From NCBI GenBank assembly GCA_002914845.1, contig JXTC01000190.1, forward strand, positions 472,067 to 536,066: a stretch of 64,000 nucleotides of DNA. Direction: 5' to 3'. Both the position numbers and the translations under genes were made by a program. This document shows, piece after piece, positions 21,844 to 33,702 of this stretch. This DNA comes from Trema orientale. Its lineage: Eukaryota > Streptophyta > Magnoliopsida > Rosales > Cannabaceae. Below the pieces are notes generated by a model that was not told where the DNA came from, did no database searches, and worked only from the letters and a program-made list of their open reading frames with translations. Position 1 is the stretch's first letter; each line of letters starts with the position of its first letter.

Positions 21844-24800
21844 TTCTCCCCTCCTTATAGGAATTTCGTCTCGAAATTCAAGTATAAAACGACAGTATGA
21901 GCAGGGTCATAAGGAATAGTCAACAGAAGTGTAGTGAACGCGTGACTATAGAATTTAAGAGTATTAAACCGAACGCTAGTTAACGAAAGCGTGTGAAACA
22001 AACAATCCTCACTTGGCATCAGGATCTCGCCAATATACCGAATCGCACTGTGGTATAGTATAGGATAAGGGAGCGCCCGAAGAGGTACGGAATCAAAAGA
22101 CGACTCATCAACAGGTACAAAACCCTCTGTACCAATGGTTGGAAACGATAACCTCAAGTACATGAGTAATCAAAAAGATAACGATGATAACCTTGGCTAG
22201 AAACTGAAAACACAGGACTCTGAACACTAATTGTAAGGTACCAAACTAGAACAACAGACCAATTATCAGATATAAGAATGTCGTCCCCCTGATCATACCA
22301 GATCAATAATCTCCTGGGATATTCTATTTATCTGCAACTAGTTCCTGGTCCTAGATAATCTTTGAGTCAATGACTCTAATAGGAGTTTCCTTCCCAAGCA
22401 CAGAACACAACCAAATAGAGTTAAGGACATAACACAAGAATCCTTGTGTTACACCACACAAGATAAATGAGTTTAGAGATCGAAAGTGATAAAGAGAGTT
22501 CAATGGCTCCCAACCATTTTCTATTCTCCGATTAGAGTAAGGAATAATACAAAATACAAACCACTTCTATTCAAATGCAATACTAGAATACCTAAACTAG
22601 AAATCACCAACACAAAATATTAGTGCAAACTTCAATCTCAAATGCAAGCATCCAAACATAAAAATTTTAAAAACATTTCAAACCTTTTATCTAGTGTAAA
22701 ACTCCTTAAAGAAAACCAAAACGAAAGCTGATCCAAGGACTCTACAAGTCCTTGATGCAAGGAAAACTCTATGGGTACAATCCAATGTCCTAAAAATATG
22801 CACATGACAACCGAAATCGACACTTAACGCACCAGAAATAAGGTTCTAATAGGATAGGCTGTCTGGTACCATCCTCGAGTGACACCTGTCTCCCGTGAAA
22901 CCTCGTTTCAATTTTTAATGAAAACAATTTTGAAAACGTTTTTGAAAACATTTTATGTAAAAAGCGTTGGGGCCTGGGAATACTACACTAGTTCACGATA
23001 TGGTTTCTCCCTGGCCAAAGGTAAACCAAACCTGAACTCTGAGTATCCCTTCACATTATAAACATAGAGTCTAACGACTCTTAAGATAATATCCATAAGT
23101 AAACTCAGTCCAATTACCATTAATCATATAACAATAACCATGTTATATCTAATTTAAACCAATAAGGAAATTAGATCAACTCAACATCAACATCAAAAAA
23201 AGTTTCACTCCATGTATATATGATGAAAATTTCTAACAGTCACAAGCATCAACCTATATAGTTGAGTTATACATGATGATCATTTAGTAAAACGAATATG
23301 GAATGCATGAAAAAGACACTAGTTTGTTCCCCATAATCAATGAAATGAACATTTATTATGAAATCTACTATTCCTTGGTAAAATGATAAACAAAGCCATA
23401 TTTAAATCAAGATGGTTGATTTTTCTTTCAAAACTAATAAAACATTTGCGCCTCAATCCATATCACGACCAACAAAATGAGATGTTTTTATAGAATTCCA
23501 AAATATTCTCTAATGTAGCCAAATAAGTTTCTCAAAAAGTCTAAAAGTTCACACTTCATTTTTTTTTTTTAATATACGTAGGGAAAAATTGGGTAGTTTA
23601 GAAAATATTAAAGTGTGAAACATTGCTAAAGTATTTTCTCAAAGTGGATAAAACAAACACCGATTCTTACTTAACCCCTTTAAAATAAGCATTAAAAGTT
23701 CATGGAGGTTTATACTAAGCATGACAAACCAATTAACATCTATATAAACCCCATAAACTGGAAAGCTTGAATCAAATTTTCAATAAGAATATCACATACT
23801 AACAGGCACCACTCAGGGCTTGCCAAATATAAAACCAATGCATATAACTCAAAACCTATCAAATGTATGACCGAGGCATATAACTCAATGCCTTTCATTG
23901 ACTTGCAAATCAAAATTTCATCTTTCTCCCATGTATCTTCCAACACTAGAGAGATTGGTCCAAACCAATTATACGAGCCAAAAGTCCAACTAAAACAAGT
24001 CCTACTTAACTCCAATGCAATTTTTGTTCACACAGTGAGAAATCAAGTTAACATGAAACATTATACTAAACAATCCAACAAACCCCAAGACCATGTATTA
24101 ACCAACAAGGTAAACCATATCAAAGTAAGCTTAGAATAAACATGTAATTTGAACTATTAAACACACCAAGCATAAGTGATAAACTTCATAGAATTTAAAC
24201 CAAAATTCCCAATTCAAACGTTTTCACCCAACAAGGATTTCTATAATGCAAACAGTCATACCAATTTCCATTTTCTAAGCAATACGTTCTAGAGAAAGTC
24301 ACACGTATAAATCTTCAAACACGCTCATGAAGCTAAAAATTTTCCCAAAGATCATTTTCAATCTGCACCAAAGTTTACCGAGTAGTCAAGCTTGCGAATA
24401 TCCTTATTCAAAACTTTTCTTAAGTAACTTACGTCAATTTATTTTTCAAGTAAACTTGTGAAAGTATTCATTTGATCTCAAATCAAATATTAAGTAGAAA
24501 TGGAAAAATGCTTAGTAATCTACTAAGCCTAAAGTTTAAAATAAAACTTAAAAAGTTTGATTTATGTATATACATTCATAAAAATAAATTACTTTGGTCT
24601 AGAGGTCGTTCAAATCAACACTTCTAACGTAAAACAAAATCTTGCTTGTACACAAATAGATTGATAGTTTCACAAGGCTTAGTCTCAAAGTAACATATTA
24701 ATTTAAAATAATACTTCCTTTGAAAAAGTGCATTACTCTCACCTAACTAATGCCCGAGTTTAAAATGTTCATGATCCTTTTGAAAACAAACATGTCACTT

Positions 24801-25700
24801 TGGTCAAATACAAAGGTCTACGTCATTCAAAATGCTAATTGTCAACTTGGCATTTCCAAAAGTTCCAAAATCGAATAATTCAGTTTTTTTTTCTTTTTTT
24901 TTTTTTAAATCCAACTAAACTATTAACAAATCAAGAATTCTCATTTTAAGGACTGCACTCACAAAACTTGATGAACTAGAGGATTGCAATTACAATTGTT
25001 AAACAATATCTTAAACCACAAGACTAATCACTTAATCAATAAGCATGCTAGATAAAAAGTACCACCAATACAAACACTCAAGTATAGAGCTAAGTCATGA
25101 TGCATCCAAATCAAGTGATCACGAAGATGCCAAAATCCAAGAAAATACTGTCTCAGTCTCATAAACACCAATAGAGTCAAGCCACATCAGTTAAAATACA
25201 AACACCAAACCAGTGTATCACAAGCAAAAATCTCCAAGAAAGTACAACCACAATCAAACACTGCAATCAAAATGCGATAACCAAAACCCGAGGGACAACA
25301 CAGTCAATCCACAAGAAAGACAAGGCACAACAGCCAAGGTATAGGATACCGGATTGCTACCTTATAACCTACGAGGTTCATGTAGCCAACAATCTGAATG
25401 GACGGAAGAGTAAAAGAACGAACGTCTATTCGAAACGAAGGATTACGCTAAGAGCGGAAATCAATAGTCTCATGTCAACCCGACACTTCTGAGACTAACA
25501 CTCCGGGGAAATCACCATCCCAAAAGACCAGAAATTCACTTCGGAGAAGTCTAAGAGAGGACTTAGAAGGAATAGGAGAAAAAACGACCCATCTAGCCAA
25601 TTCCTAAGTGATGTATGAGGTATTTGTCAAAATCATTTCTACAACCATTTTAAACACTAAAAATTTACACAGGCTCAATCCCAGACGGATCTGAAGCCGT
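21844..25700 (-). other. Internal domain of the LARD-like element, non-coding
   Basis: On the minus strand this lies between the primer-binding site and the polypurine tract. No gag, protease, reverse transcriptase, RNase H or integrase motif is visible on either strand. Open stretches are at most about 100 codons. The sequence is AT-rich with many poly-A segments. Confidence 0.75.
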
Positions 25701-25712
25701 GCTCTGATACCA
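25701..25712 (-). promoter_or_regulatory. Primer-binding site for initiator tRNA-Met
   Basis: The minus-strand sequence TGGTATCAGAGC is the classic plant LTR-retrotransposon primer-binding site, complementary to the 3' end of initiator methionine tRNA. It is 4 bases from the LTR boundary at 25717. It fixes the element's orientation as minus. Confidence 0.9.
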
Positions 25713-25716
25713 AGTC

Positions 25717-27574
25717 TGTCACGACCCAAAATCCAAGGCCGTGACTTTTGGTAATTTTGATTGTAAATTAGTATAAATAAGGAATTTTACAAAATTCGGA
25801 GAAAACCAAGTACTTGGATATTTCATTTTAGTCCTTGAATTATTAGACATTTTACATAAAAGGGAATCCATCTTTAGTTTAATTTAGTAAGAAAGATACG
25901 CCAATTAAACTTTCATAAAACTTAATTAATTTGTATGAAAACTTAATTTAATAAAAACTTTAATGTTGATTAAAATGAAGTTCGCAAATCTGGAGTCAGA
26001 AAGTCTAAGAATTAATTTACAAAGTTAATAAAATTTCCAAGTACTTAAGACTTTAAAAATATGCTCCTTGGGATCTATAGTGTCACATTTAAATACCAAA
26101 TCCTCAAATAGTCGTAAAAAAACATCCTCATACATTCACTTAGTAGAATTTATAAACTTGGCTAAATAGCTAGACACAGAAAAAGGATGAGACAAGAAAA
26201 AGATACCAATCAAAGAGAAATGAGACCACGAGCGTAAGCCAAGCGACTTGCGTAAGCCAAGCGACTTGCCTAGCCAACGAGACAATTAACTCGAATGAAC
26301 CACCTGAAAGGGGAGAAAAATAGAAGGGGTGAGCTCGAAAGCTCAGTAGGAAAACTGTTACCTTGTTTTAAAACTTTTTTAGTGATGGAAAGCCCCTGCA
26401 TGGTTAGTTTGATCCAAAACACCTTTTTACAAAACTATATGTATAAGTATATACATATCCATTTCCAAAGCTAATAACCCATATATGTATATGCATATCA
26501 CTATATATATATAGGTATAAAAATACAATATCCAAAAACAATAGTCCATATGCACATACATATATATAAGTATACAGAAAACAAGATATCTGAAAATCAG
26601 TCAGTCCACCAAACACATGACACAAATCCACCCATACCCATGAGTTCACAACCTCTCATCAATGGAAACCAGGGTGTTGGCACTACGTATGCCATACAGC
26701 CTGCCTGACACCTAGCCCATAACCGGAGGGGATACCTGTGTGTTGCCTACCAAACCTGAAGGGCAACCGCATTGCCTACGCCTACTAAATGGGTAGGTAA
26801 TCAGAAGAAATACCCCGCCCAAGTTCACGGACTCTGCACCGTCGGTGGGGCCGCAGCACCACACTGTAAAAATCCCATGATGCTAACCTGGTACTCATGT
26901 GTGATCCTATGACACGTGTACTATGAACTGATGTGTAAAATGCCCATGCAGTAAATCAAGTTCAAATGAGGCTCTGGTTTTTTTTAAAAAAAAAAATGGT
27001 TAGTTTAGTTTTACAGAAAAACGGGCAGCATAACGGCCCTATTTTAACATACCCAAAAATAACCTGCACTCAGAAAAGTCNNNNNNNNNNNNNNNNNNNN
27101 NNNNNNNNNNNNNNNNNNNNNNNNNNNNNNNNNNNNNNNNNNNNNNNNNNNNNNNNNNNNNNNNNNNNNNNNNNNNNNNNNNNNNNNNNNNNNNNNNNNN
27201 NNNNNNNNNNNNNNNNNNNNNNNNNNNNNNNNNNNNNNNNNNNNNNNNNNNNNNNNNNNNNNNNNNNNNNNNNNNNNNNNNNNNNNNNNNNNNNNNNNNN
27301 NNNNNNNNNNNNNNNNNNNNNNNNNNNNNNNNNNNNNNNNNNNNNNNNNNNNNNNNNNNNNNNNNNNNNNNNNNNNNNNNNNNNNNNNNNNNNNNNNNNN
27401 NNNNNNNNCCTCCTTTCGGCCGAGAATGAGCGAGAGAGGGACGAGAGAGAGTCGGGTGAGAGGGGGGACAAGGGAGAGATTACATATATATATAATTTAA
27501 TTTTTTTTTTATTTTTTATTTCGAAAAATCTGGTCAAATGACCAATTTACCCCTTTTAAAACTGGGATTTTACA
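25717..27574 (-). repeat. 5' LTR of the LARD-like element, interrupted by an assembly gap
   Basis: It matches 19504-21843 along its length apart from scattered substitutions, an 18-bp tandem duplication (gtaagccaagcgacttgc at 26234 and 26252) and the run of Ns. It ends GGGATTTTACA directly before the TAATC target duplication. Confidence 0.92.
27081..27408. other. Assembly gap, 328 Ns
   Basis: The flanks align to 20850 and 21679 of the partner LTR, which are separated by 828 bp there. The true missing sequence is therefore probably about 828 bp, and the gap is about 500 bp too short. Confidence 0.9.
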
Positions 27575-27579
27575 TAATC

Positions 27580-27981
27580 AAGCTCGGGTTGGAATTGCAC
27601 TTAGTCCTCATCTCACATAACTTAAGCCTATATATATATGTGCGTATATGCTGCATTATTAAAGTGGCCAGAAGTGATAGGCTCTCTAAGAGATAGTAGT
27701 ACTTCGCTGTTGCATAACTACTTACTAGAAGTGATCATAATATAATGGCAAGTGTGTTCCTCATGGATACTTCTCAACTCAAAAAGTTACTAACAGATCA
27801 CGTAGTCTTTCACCAGTACCAGTACTTCCTGGAGCTATGATTATGCAGTCCCTAAAAGTTAAATCACAATGTATGAACTTATTTTATCTCTTAATTACCC
27901 CTTTTTTTTGTAAAATAGTTTTACTTTATTACCTAACTTTAAGCATACCAAATGGAATAGTCTAAGGAGTAAAAGTGATCA
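27580..27981. other. Spacer or intron-1 remnant of terpene synthase unit 2
   Basis: No exon 1 of the terpene synthase is recognisable here. I searched by eye for the RR(x8)W region and did not find it. The stretch lies between the LTR element and the Mutator-like MITE. Confidence 0.45.
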
Positions 27982-27990
27982 TTCTTATAA

Positions 27991-28555
27991 GGAATAATAA
28001 TAAAAATATCCTTTAGGCTTTGATGAAATGCTCAATATATCCCTTCAGTTTTCGTAAATTACAAAAATATTCTCTCTGATTGGCAAATTAATCCAAATTT
28101 CACCTCTATAACATATTAGGTCAAAATTAACAAACAAAATGTCAAAATTACACTCTTTCTAAACTTGTAACAAAACAAATATTACTTAAAGAACAATATA
28201 TAATATTCAGTAAAGAAAAAAATAGTAGTGAGTGAAAGAGAAAAATGACTAATAATAAGAAAATTTGGTAAAGAAAAGTCTTGTATAATTTTTTCAAAGA
28301 AACTTTTTCATTTTTTTTAGCTATTTAATTGTATTTAGGTAATGGTATCTTGGTCATTTCAAAAAAATTTGTTTGTTACAAGTTTATAGAAAGAGTAATT
28401 TTGACATTTTCTTTGTTAATTTTGACCTAATAAGCTATAGGGGTAAAATTTGTATTAATTTGCTAATCAGATGGGATATTTTTGTAATTTATAAAAACTG
28501 AAGGGATATATTGAATATTTCATCAAAACCAAGGGGATATTTTTGTTATTATCCC
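27991..28555. mobile_element. Mutator-like MITE with long terminal inverted repeats, 565 bp
   Basis: The left arm (27991 to about 28190, starting ggaataataataaaaatatc) is the reverse complement of the right arm (about 28345-28555, ending gatatttttgttattatccc), giving about 200-bp imperfect inverted repeats. The flanks carry a 9-bp direct repeat with one mismatch, TTCTTATAA (27982-27990) and TTCTTTTAA (28556-28564), the length typical of Mutator-like elements. There is no coding capacity. It inserted just upstream of exon 2 of terpene synthase unit 2. Confidence 0.8.
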
Positions 28556-28910
28556 TTCTTTTAAAATAACTAGTTGGATAGACTTGTTTCAATGGAAATG
28601 CATTAATATTTAATTTGCTGGTTGAAACATACAAGGAGAGAATGGAGAAGCTGGAGGAGAAATTGAAACGAATGATTAACAAAGTGGAGGAGGATGATAC
28701 CGCAACTTTAACCCAACTCGAATTGATCGATGACATCCAACGGTTAGGATTGGGACACCCTTTTGAGGAAGATATAAGGAAAGCCCTTGATAGAATCTCC
28801 TCACTTGAAGGATTTAATGATTCTGGATTAGTTGGCAGAAGCCTACATGCCACCGCCCCTTAGTTTCAGAGTCCTTAGACAAAATGGCAACTCTCACAAG
28901 GATACTCAAG

Positions 28911-30535
28911 GCAGATACATTTTTTGGTCAATTTTTAATTAAGATACGTAGTTAACAATATAATAAATGTTTAATGTCAACCGCCTTAAATTATCCAATA
29001 AAGTTATTTGTGTAGTAATGTACTGTTGTCTGACATATTAACTTAATTAATATGCTTAAATACGGAAAAATATATAGAAGTCGTATTTGTATTATTTAAA
29101 AAAATAGTTATTTTTCTTAGATGAGAAAAATAGTAGTTTTATCTCAATTAAAAAGAAAAAGGGAAGAAAAGAAGTAGTATTCTGTTAGAGTTGGTGACCC
29201 GAATTCTATTTGCCCCAGTCCGAAATCTTCGCGGTGCGAATATATGTTATTTTGTAATTGGGAGAAATTTTGAGATCTGTGATAGAAGCGGAGGGATCAG
29301 GCTGTTTTATTGGGCCGCTTTTCTTTTCCGTACAATTTTTTGTCCGTACACATATGTATTTTAGGATTTTGGGGATTCTATATATTTTGGCTTGGCCGTG
29401 TAAAATTCTACCTTCTGTACCTTATTTTCGACATAGTGAAATTTTCTCCTCTGCCAATAGTGATTCCCGATTAGGATTTTCCACTTAAATCTGTGTTCTT
29501 ATTTCATTTTTTGTCGATTATCGTTCGTTAATTCTCAACATATTCTTTCTGAGATTTTTGTTTTTAAGTTGTTATTTATTGTCTCTGCAAGGAACTGACA
29601 TGTACTATGTGACTTGGTGTTCTTATAAAAACTTTGAATTTCTTTTTCTTCAACAATTTTTTTTAATTAAAAAAAAAAAGCACATGCGACAAAGAATTTT
29701 ACTAACTTTTATCGTATTTCTTGTACTAATATGCACAGAAACGGTAAATAGAGAGAGATACCAGAGAAAGAAGAGAGAGTAAACTAGTTTAAAAGTCAAA
29801 TAGATTAATTACTGCTAGGTTATTAGTGTTTTTTTATTAGAATACTACACATTAATTAATTATCCGGACCGAGGTGTGTCTATATTCTATTCCTTTTCTT
29901 TCATTCCTTTTCAGCTAGGAAATTCCTTTTCAGCTAGGAAAAAAAAGTGCCGAAGAGATGAAGGGCTCTATTCGCAAGATTCCCAAGTTGGGCAAAATTA
30001 TTAGTAACAATAATAAAAGAAAAGAAAAGAAAAAGAAGTCTAAAAGGAAAACTAAATTAGTACAATTCAAAAATTAAATGACAAAAAAGTGGTAAGTATA
30101 GTAATCAAAGAGGAGTAACCATAGGAATACCAAAATTTTACACTAAAAATTTATACTATATGATATGATATTCATTGTAACCACTTTTTATTTTAGTGAG
30201 ACACATCATTTAAAGTAATGTAGCTAAAAATAATGCCGCCGCATACTACTAATGTAAAATTTTTGTATACAATTTTGATGTTTTATCGTTACTCATCAAA
30301 GAAATATATGGAACGTTACAATATTAATAGTGAGGTTTTTGTGTCTAAATATACATAGTACATGACATTTTCAGAATAAATTATAATCTAGTGTTATATA
30401 TACCTTGCTAATTTTGTCCAATAATACTTTAATTACGACTATATTATATATCTTTTCCTCAAAAAGTTTACCACAATATTTATAAGAATATTTAATATTT
30501 CGTAATATATGTCCTTGTCAAATATTTGAACTAAT
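28911..30535. other. Intron 2 remnant of terpene synthase copy 2, left of the solo LTR
   Basis: This is long compared with the 105-bp intron 2 of copy 1, so most of it is inserted or unrelated sequence. No element boundary or gene is recognised. A less AT-rich stretch at about 29180-29480 has an open frame on the plus strand (29258-29488) that matches nothing I know. Confidence 0.4.
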
Positions 30536-32773
30536 TGTCATGATCGAAAATTCAAAACCATGACTTTTAGTAATTTTAAATTGAAATCGTAATAAACAGT
30601 AATTTCCAAAATTTAAGAAAAATCAAGTACTTAGAATTTTAGGTTTTAGTCCTCTAAAGTAAGTAAATTACAATATTTGGAAACTTTTCATTAGTTTCAA
30701 TTCCTCAAGGAAACCCTTCATTCAAAATACTTCACTCAAAGATTAGAGGAATTTCAATTAATTTATTTAGAAACATTTTGATAAATCATAAATTTCGATA
30801 AAAAGAGTTCAGTCTTAAAATTTAGGCCTAAAATTCCAAAATAACTTACATAAAATCATTTATGATTCCAAGTACTCAAATATGTAGAGTTATTGTCCTC
30901 ATACATCCACTTAGTAAGAACTTTAAACTTGGCTAAATATTTGAACGAGTAAAGAGAATTAAACAGGATACAAACACCTACAAAGAAGTAGGAATAGAAC
31001 TGCAGGTACAAGCCAAACAGCTTGTCTAACCACCATGATAATTACCACAAATAATTTAACACCTGAAAATGGGAGGAAGTAAGGGGAGCGAGAGGGTGAG
31101 CATTCACATACTCAGTAGAAACTTAATTACCTTTTAAAATGAATACAGCTTTTACCAAACCTACATGGTTAATATCTTTTCCAAAATCCATTTAAAAACC
31201 GAGTTTATAAAATAATTGAAATCCAGAATAATCACATATTCAAAACCAAAACCAGAATCGCAAGATTGTACATATCATAAATCAACCCATCCTATGAGCT
31301 CACATCCTCTTATCATGAATCAGAGTAACTCGTACTATGTATACTAAGTACTCTCTGCCTAATACCTATCCCAAAAAACTGGAGGGACACCTATGTATTT
31401 ATATCTACCAAACCGGAGGGGCAACTGAATGCCTACGCCTACCGAGTGGGGGGATAATCAGAAAACTCTACGTGGATTTACGGGCTCTCGTCGAGGGTGG
31501 GGATACTGGCCCCCTACTAGATACTGCGATGCCTAAGATGTATCTCATGTGTGATCTTATGGTATGTACAACATGTAACAAAATATATAATAACTATGTA
31601 AAATATATCCAAATAATGCTTTAAAACTCTATTTGACATTATTCTAGAATTTACTGTACCTTGGGCAGCAAATCCATTAAATCACCCCATAATCACGATT
31701 TTTATAAATATGTATAGAAGTCAAACAGTCCAATTCCAGAATCATCCAAGATTTTCCAACAGTTTATGAAAATATCATTTTTTATTCACGATTTTTCACA
31801 AAGTAGTCATAATATAAATTTTAATTAAAATATGTATAAAACTAGGTAATTGAATCCCTACCTCAATTGAGTGACTAGACTATATTACGATACTATTGAG
31901 AATGTTTGACATCATTTGACAGTCGTTTGGAGGGTCGGGGGTCGTTTTAAAACCCTTGATCGTTTGGTTTGAAAATTCCATTTTCTAAAGGAGCCTTGAA
32001 TCATGAAACGAACCTCAACACTGAATTTCTAGCACTCAAATTAATTAGGTTAGATATATAGCTTGACCAATTCAGGCTCGGGTCCAAATCTGACACCGTA
32101 GTACGCATAACGAGACAAATCTAAGCCGTCTGCTTTCAATTTTTTTGTGCCGGTTACCAAACATAGTCAATATATATATCAAAATTCATGTTTTTACAAG
32201 TACATTATAAATATGAAGTTTGTTTGACGATCTAACGGTCGGGTTGAAAAGTCAATATATAAAACTAAAATAACTCAAAAATGGCAAAAATGATAAAATC
32301 AAATCGGAAAAGTTTTGAGTTGTGATATATATACCATGATATTCATCTCGTCAAGACGAATCGAAAGAGCACGAGTTTGCACCGTGAAGTCACCCGAAAC
32401 AGTGTTGGAGACGAAAAAGATCTGCAGTGTCGATCTCCTCTCGCCGGCGAACGGGAGCTCCGATGGCTTTCAAACTCTAGCAATAAGCAGTTGGGGGGAT
32501 GACCGTTCTTCCTGGACCAGTGGCGGCAGCTGAAACGGCACAGAGGCCGGTTGTCAGGGCTGGCTGGGTGTCAGCCGTGCGTGAGGGAGAAGGCACCGGG
32601 AGAGAGATGAAACTGATATATATATATATAATCTGTTTTTTTTTTTTGTTTTTAAGACAAAAGAACACGAGAAAAGGATAGGAGGATGAGAGAGAGTGTG
32701 TGGGCTTTGATTTAAAAAAATATAAGTCCCACCACTTGTTTAAAAATAATAATAATAAATATAGGGTTTTACA
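30536..32773 (-). mobile_element. Solo LTR, 2238 bp, diverged relative of the LARD-like LTR
   Basis: It begins TGTCATGATCGAAAATTC and ends AGGGTTTTACA on the plus strand, parallel to the LARD-like LTR along its length (ccatgacttttagtaatttt, aaatcaagtacttag, caagccaaacagcttg, accggaggggcaactg). It is flanked by a perfect 5-bp duplication CTAAT (30531-30535 and 32774-32778). No internal domain or partner LTR adjoins it, so it is a solo LTR left by recombination. It is inserted in intron 2 of terpene synthase copy 2. Confidence 0.9.
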
Positions 32774-33158
32774 CTAATTAATTAATAAAGCCGTGTGTTA
32801 TGAGAGAGGAATATACAGATATTTTTAAGAGTTTCAGGGATGATAATGGCAATTTCAAGGCAAGTATCTCCAACAATATATGTGAAAGGGATGCTAAGTC
32901 TCTAAGAAGCTTCACATCTCGCTTTTGAAGGAGAGAACCTCTTGGATGAGGCCAGAGAATTCACACGCAGACATCTAAATGATCTAATTAAAAGTCGAGA
33001 CGATCACCAGGGTGTAATTAGCTACAAATTCCTAGCTTAACAAGTTTGTCATGCATTGGAGCTTCCTTTGCACCACAGAATGTCAAAGGCTGGAAGCGAG
33101 ATCCTATATTGAAATCGTATAATAAAAGGCCAAACGCAATTCTGTTCTATGAAGTAGC

Positions 33159-33643
33159 TGTTGTATGATTTTTTGACCACCACAAATAGTTGACCTGCCT
33201 AATTCATAAAAAGGGGAACTAGCTAATTGAAGAGGAGATAATTACCCATTATTGTGTAGTCACCCAATCTCAATATTATATTGTATTTGATTATGTAGTT
33301 TCCTATTCACAAAATTGGGAAACCTAAAGCCACCCTCACCTATATAAAGAGGGCTCAGTCTCATAATTTTTCAGCTCACAGTCATCTGACAATTACTTCA
33401 CTATACACTTTCTCTGTAATTCTCTCTCTTGAATTTTCTCTTTGCTCTCTCCTTGAGGCTTAGAGAAACACTTGTAATTCTCTAGAAAATAGTGAAGAAC
33501 AGTGGTCGTAGGCTCATCTTTTTTGGGACTGAACCACTATAAAATTCTTGTCTCCTTATTTACTTTACTTTATCAATCTTTTTTACACACAAGCCACATC
33601 TCGCAATTTCCTATATTCATTGTTGACAAAACCTCCGTCAACA
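33159..33643 (+). repeat. 5' LTR of the Tat-like element
   Basis: 485 bp, TG...CA ended. It contains a promoter-like cctatataaagagggc near 33343 and ends at acctccgtcaaca, followed by attggcgct. It is about 97 percent identical by eye to the 3' LTR. Confidence 0.9.
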
Positions 33644-33702
33644 ATTGGCGCTAAAAGGAGGGCTATTCCAGCAAAGTGTTCATCAATTTTGCTTTTTCAA
33701 CA

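Larger units (their letters stand above)
19504..27574 (-). mobile_element. Complete non-autonomous LTR retrotransposon (LARD-like), 8.07 kb
   Basis: Two direct LTRs (19504-21843 and 25717-27574) both run TGTCACGACCCAAAATCC to GGGATTTTACA on the plus strand. The element is flanked by a perfect 5-bp target duplication TAATC (19499-19503 and 27575-27579). A primer-binding site for initiator tRNA-Met lies next to the right LTR on the minus strand, and a purine-rich AAGGAGGGGAGAA lies next to the left LTR on the same strand, so the element reads right to left. The 3.9 kb interior has no gag or pol reading frames, which fits a large retrotransposon derivative mobilised in trans. It sits between the orphan promoter and exon 2 of terpene synthase unit 2. 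Confidence 0.93.

Noticed and set aside
21380..21919. Open frames on both strands in the left LTR
   Set aside because: They lie inside an LTR that is repeated at the other end of the element, and no protein family is recognisable.
26966..27541. Long open frames crossing the assembly gap
   Set aside because: They consist mostly of undetermined residues from the N run.
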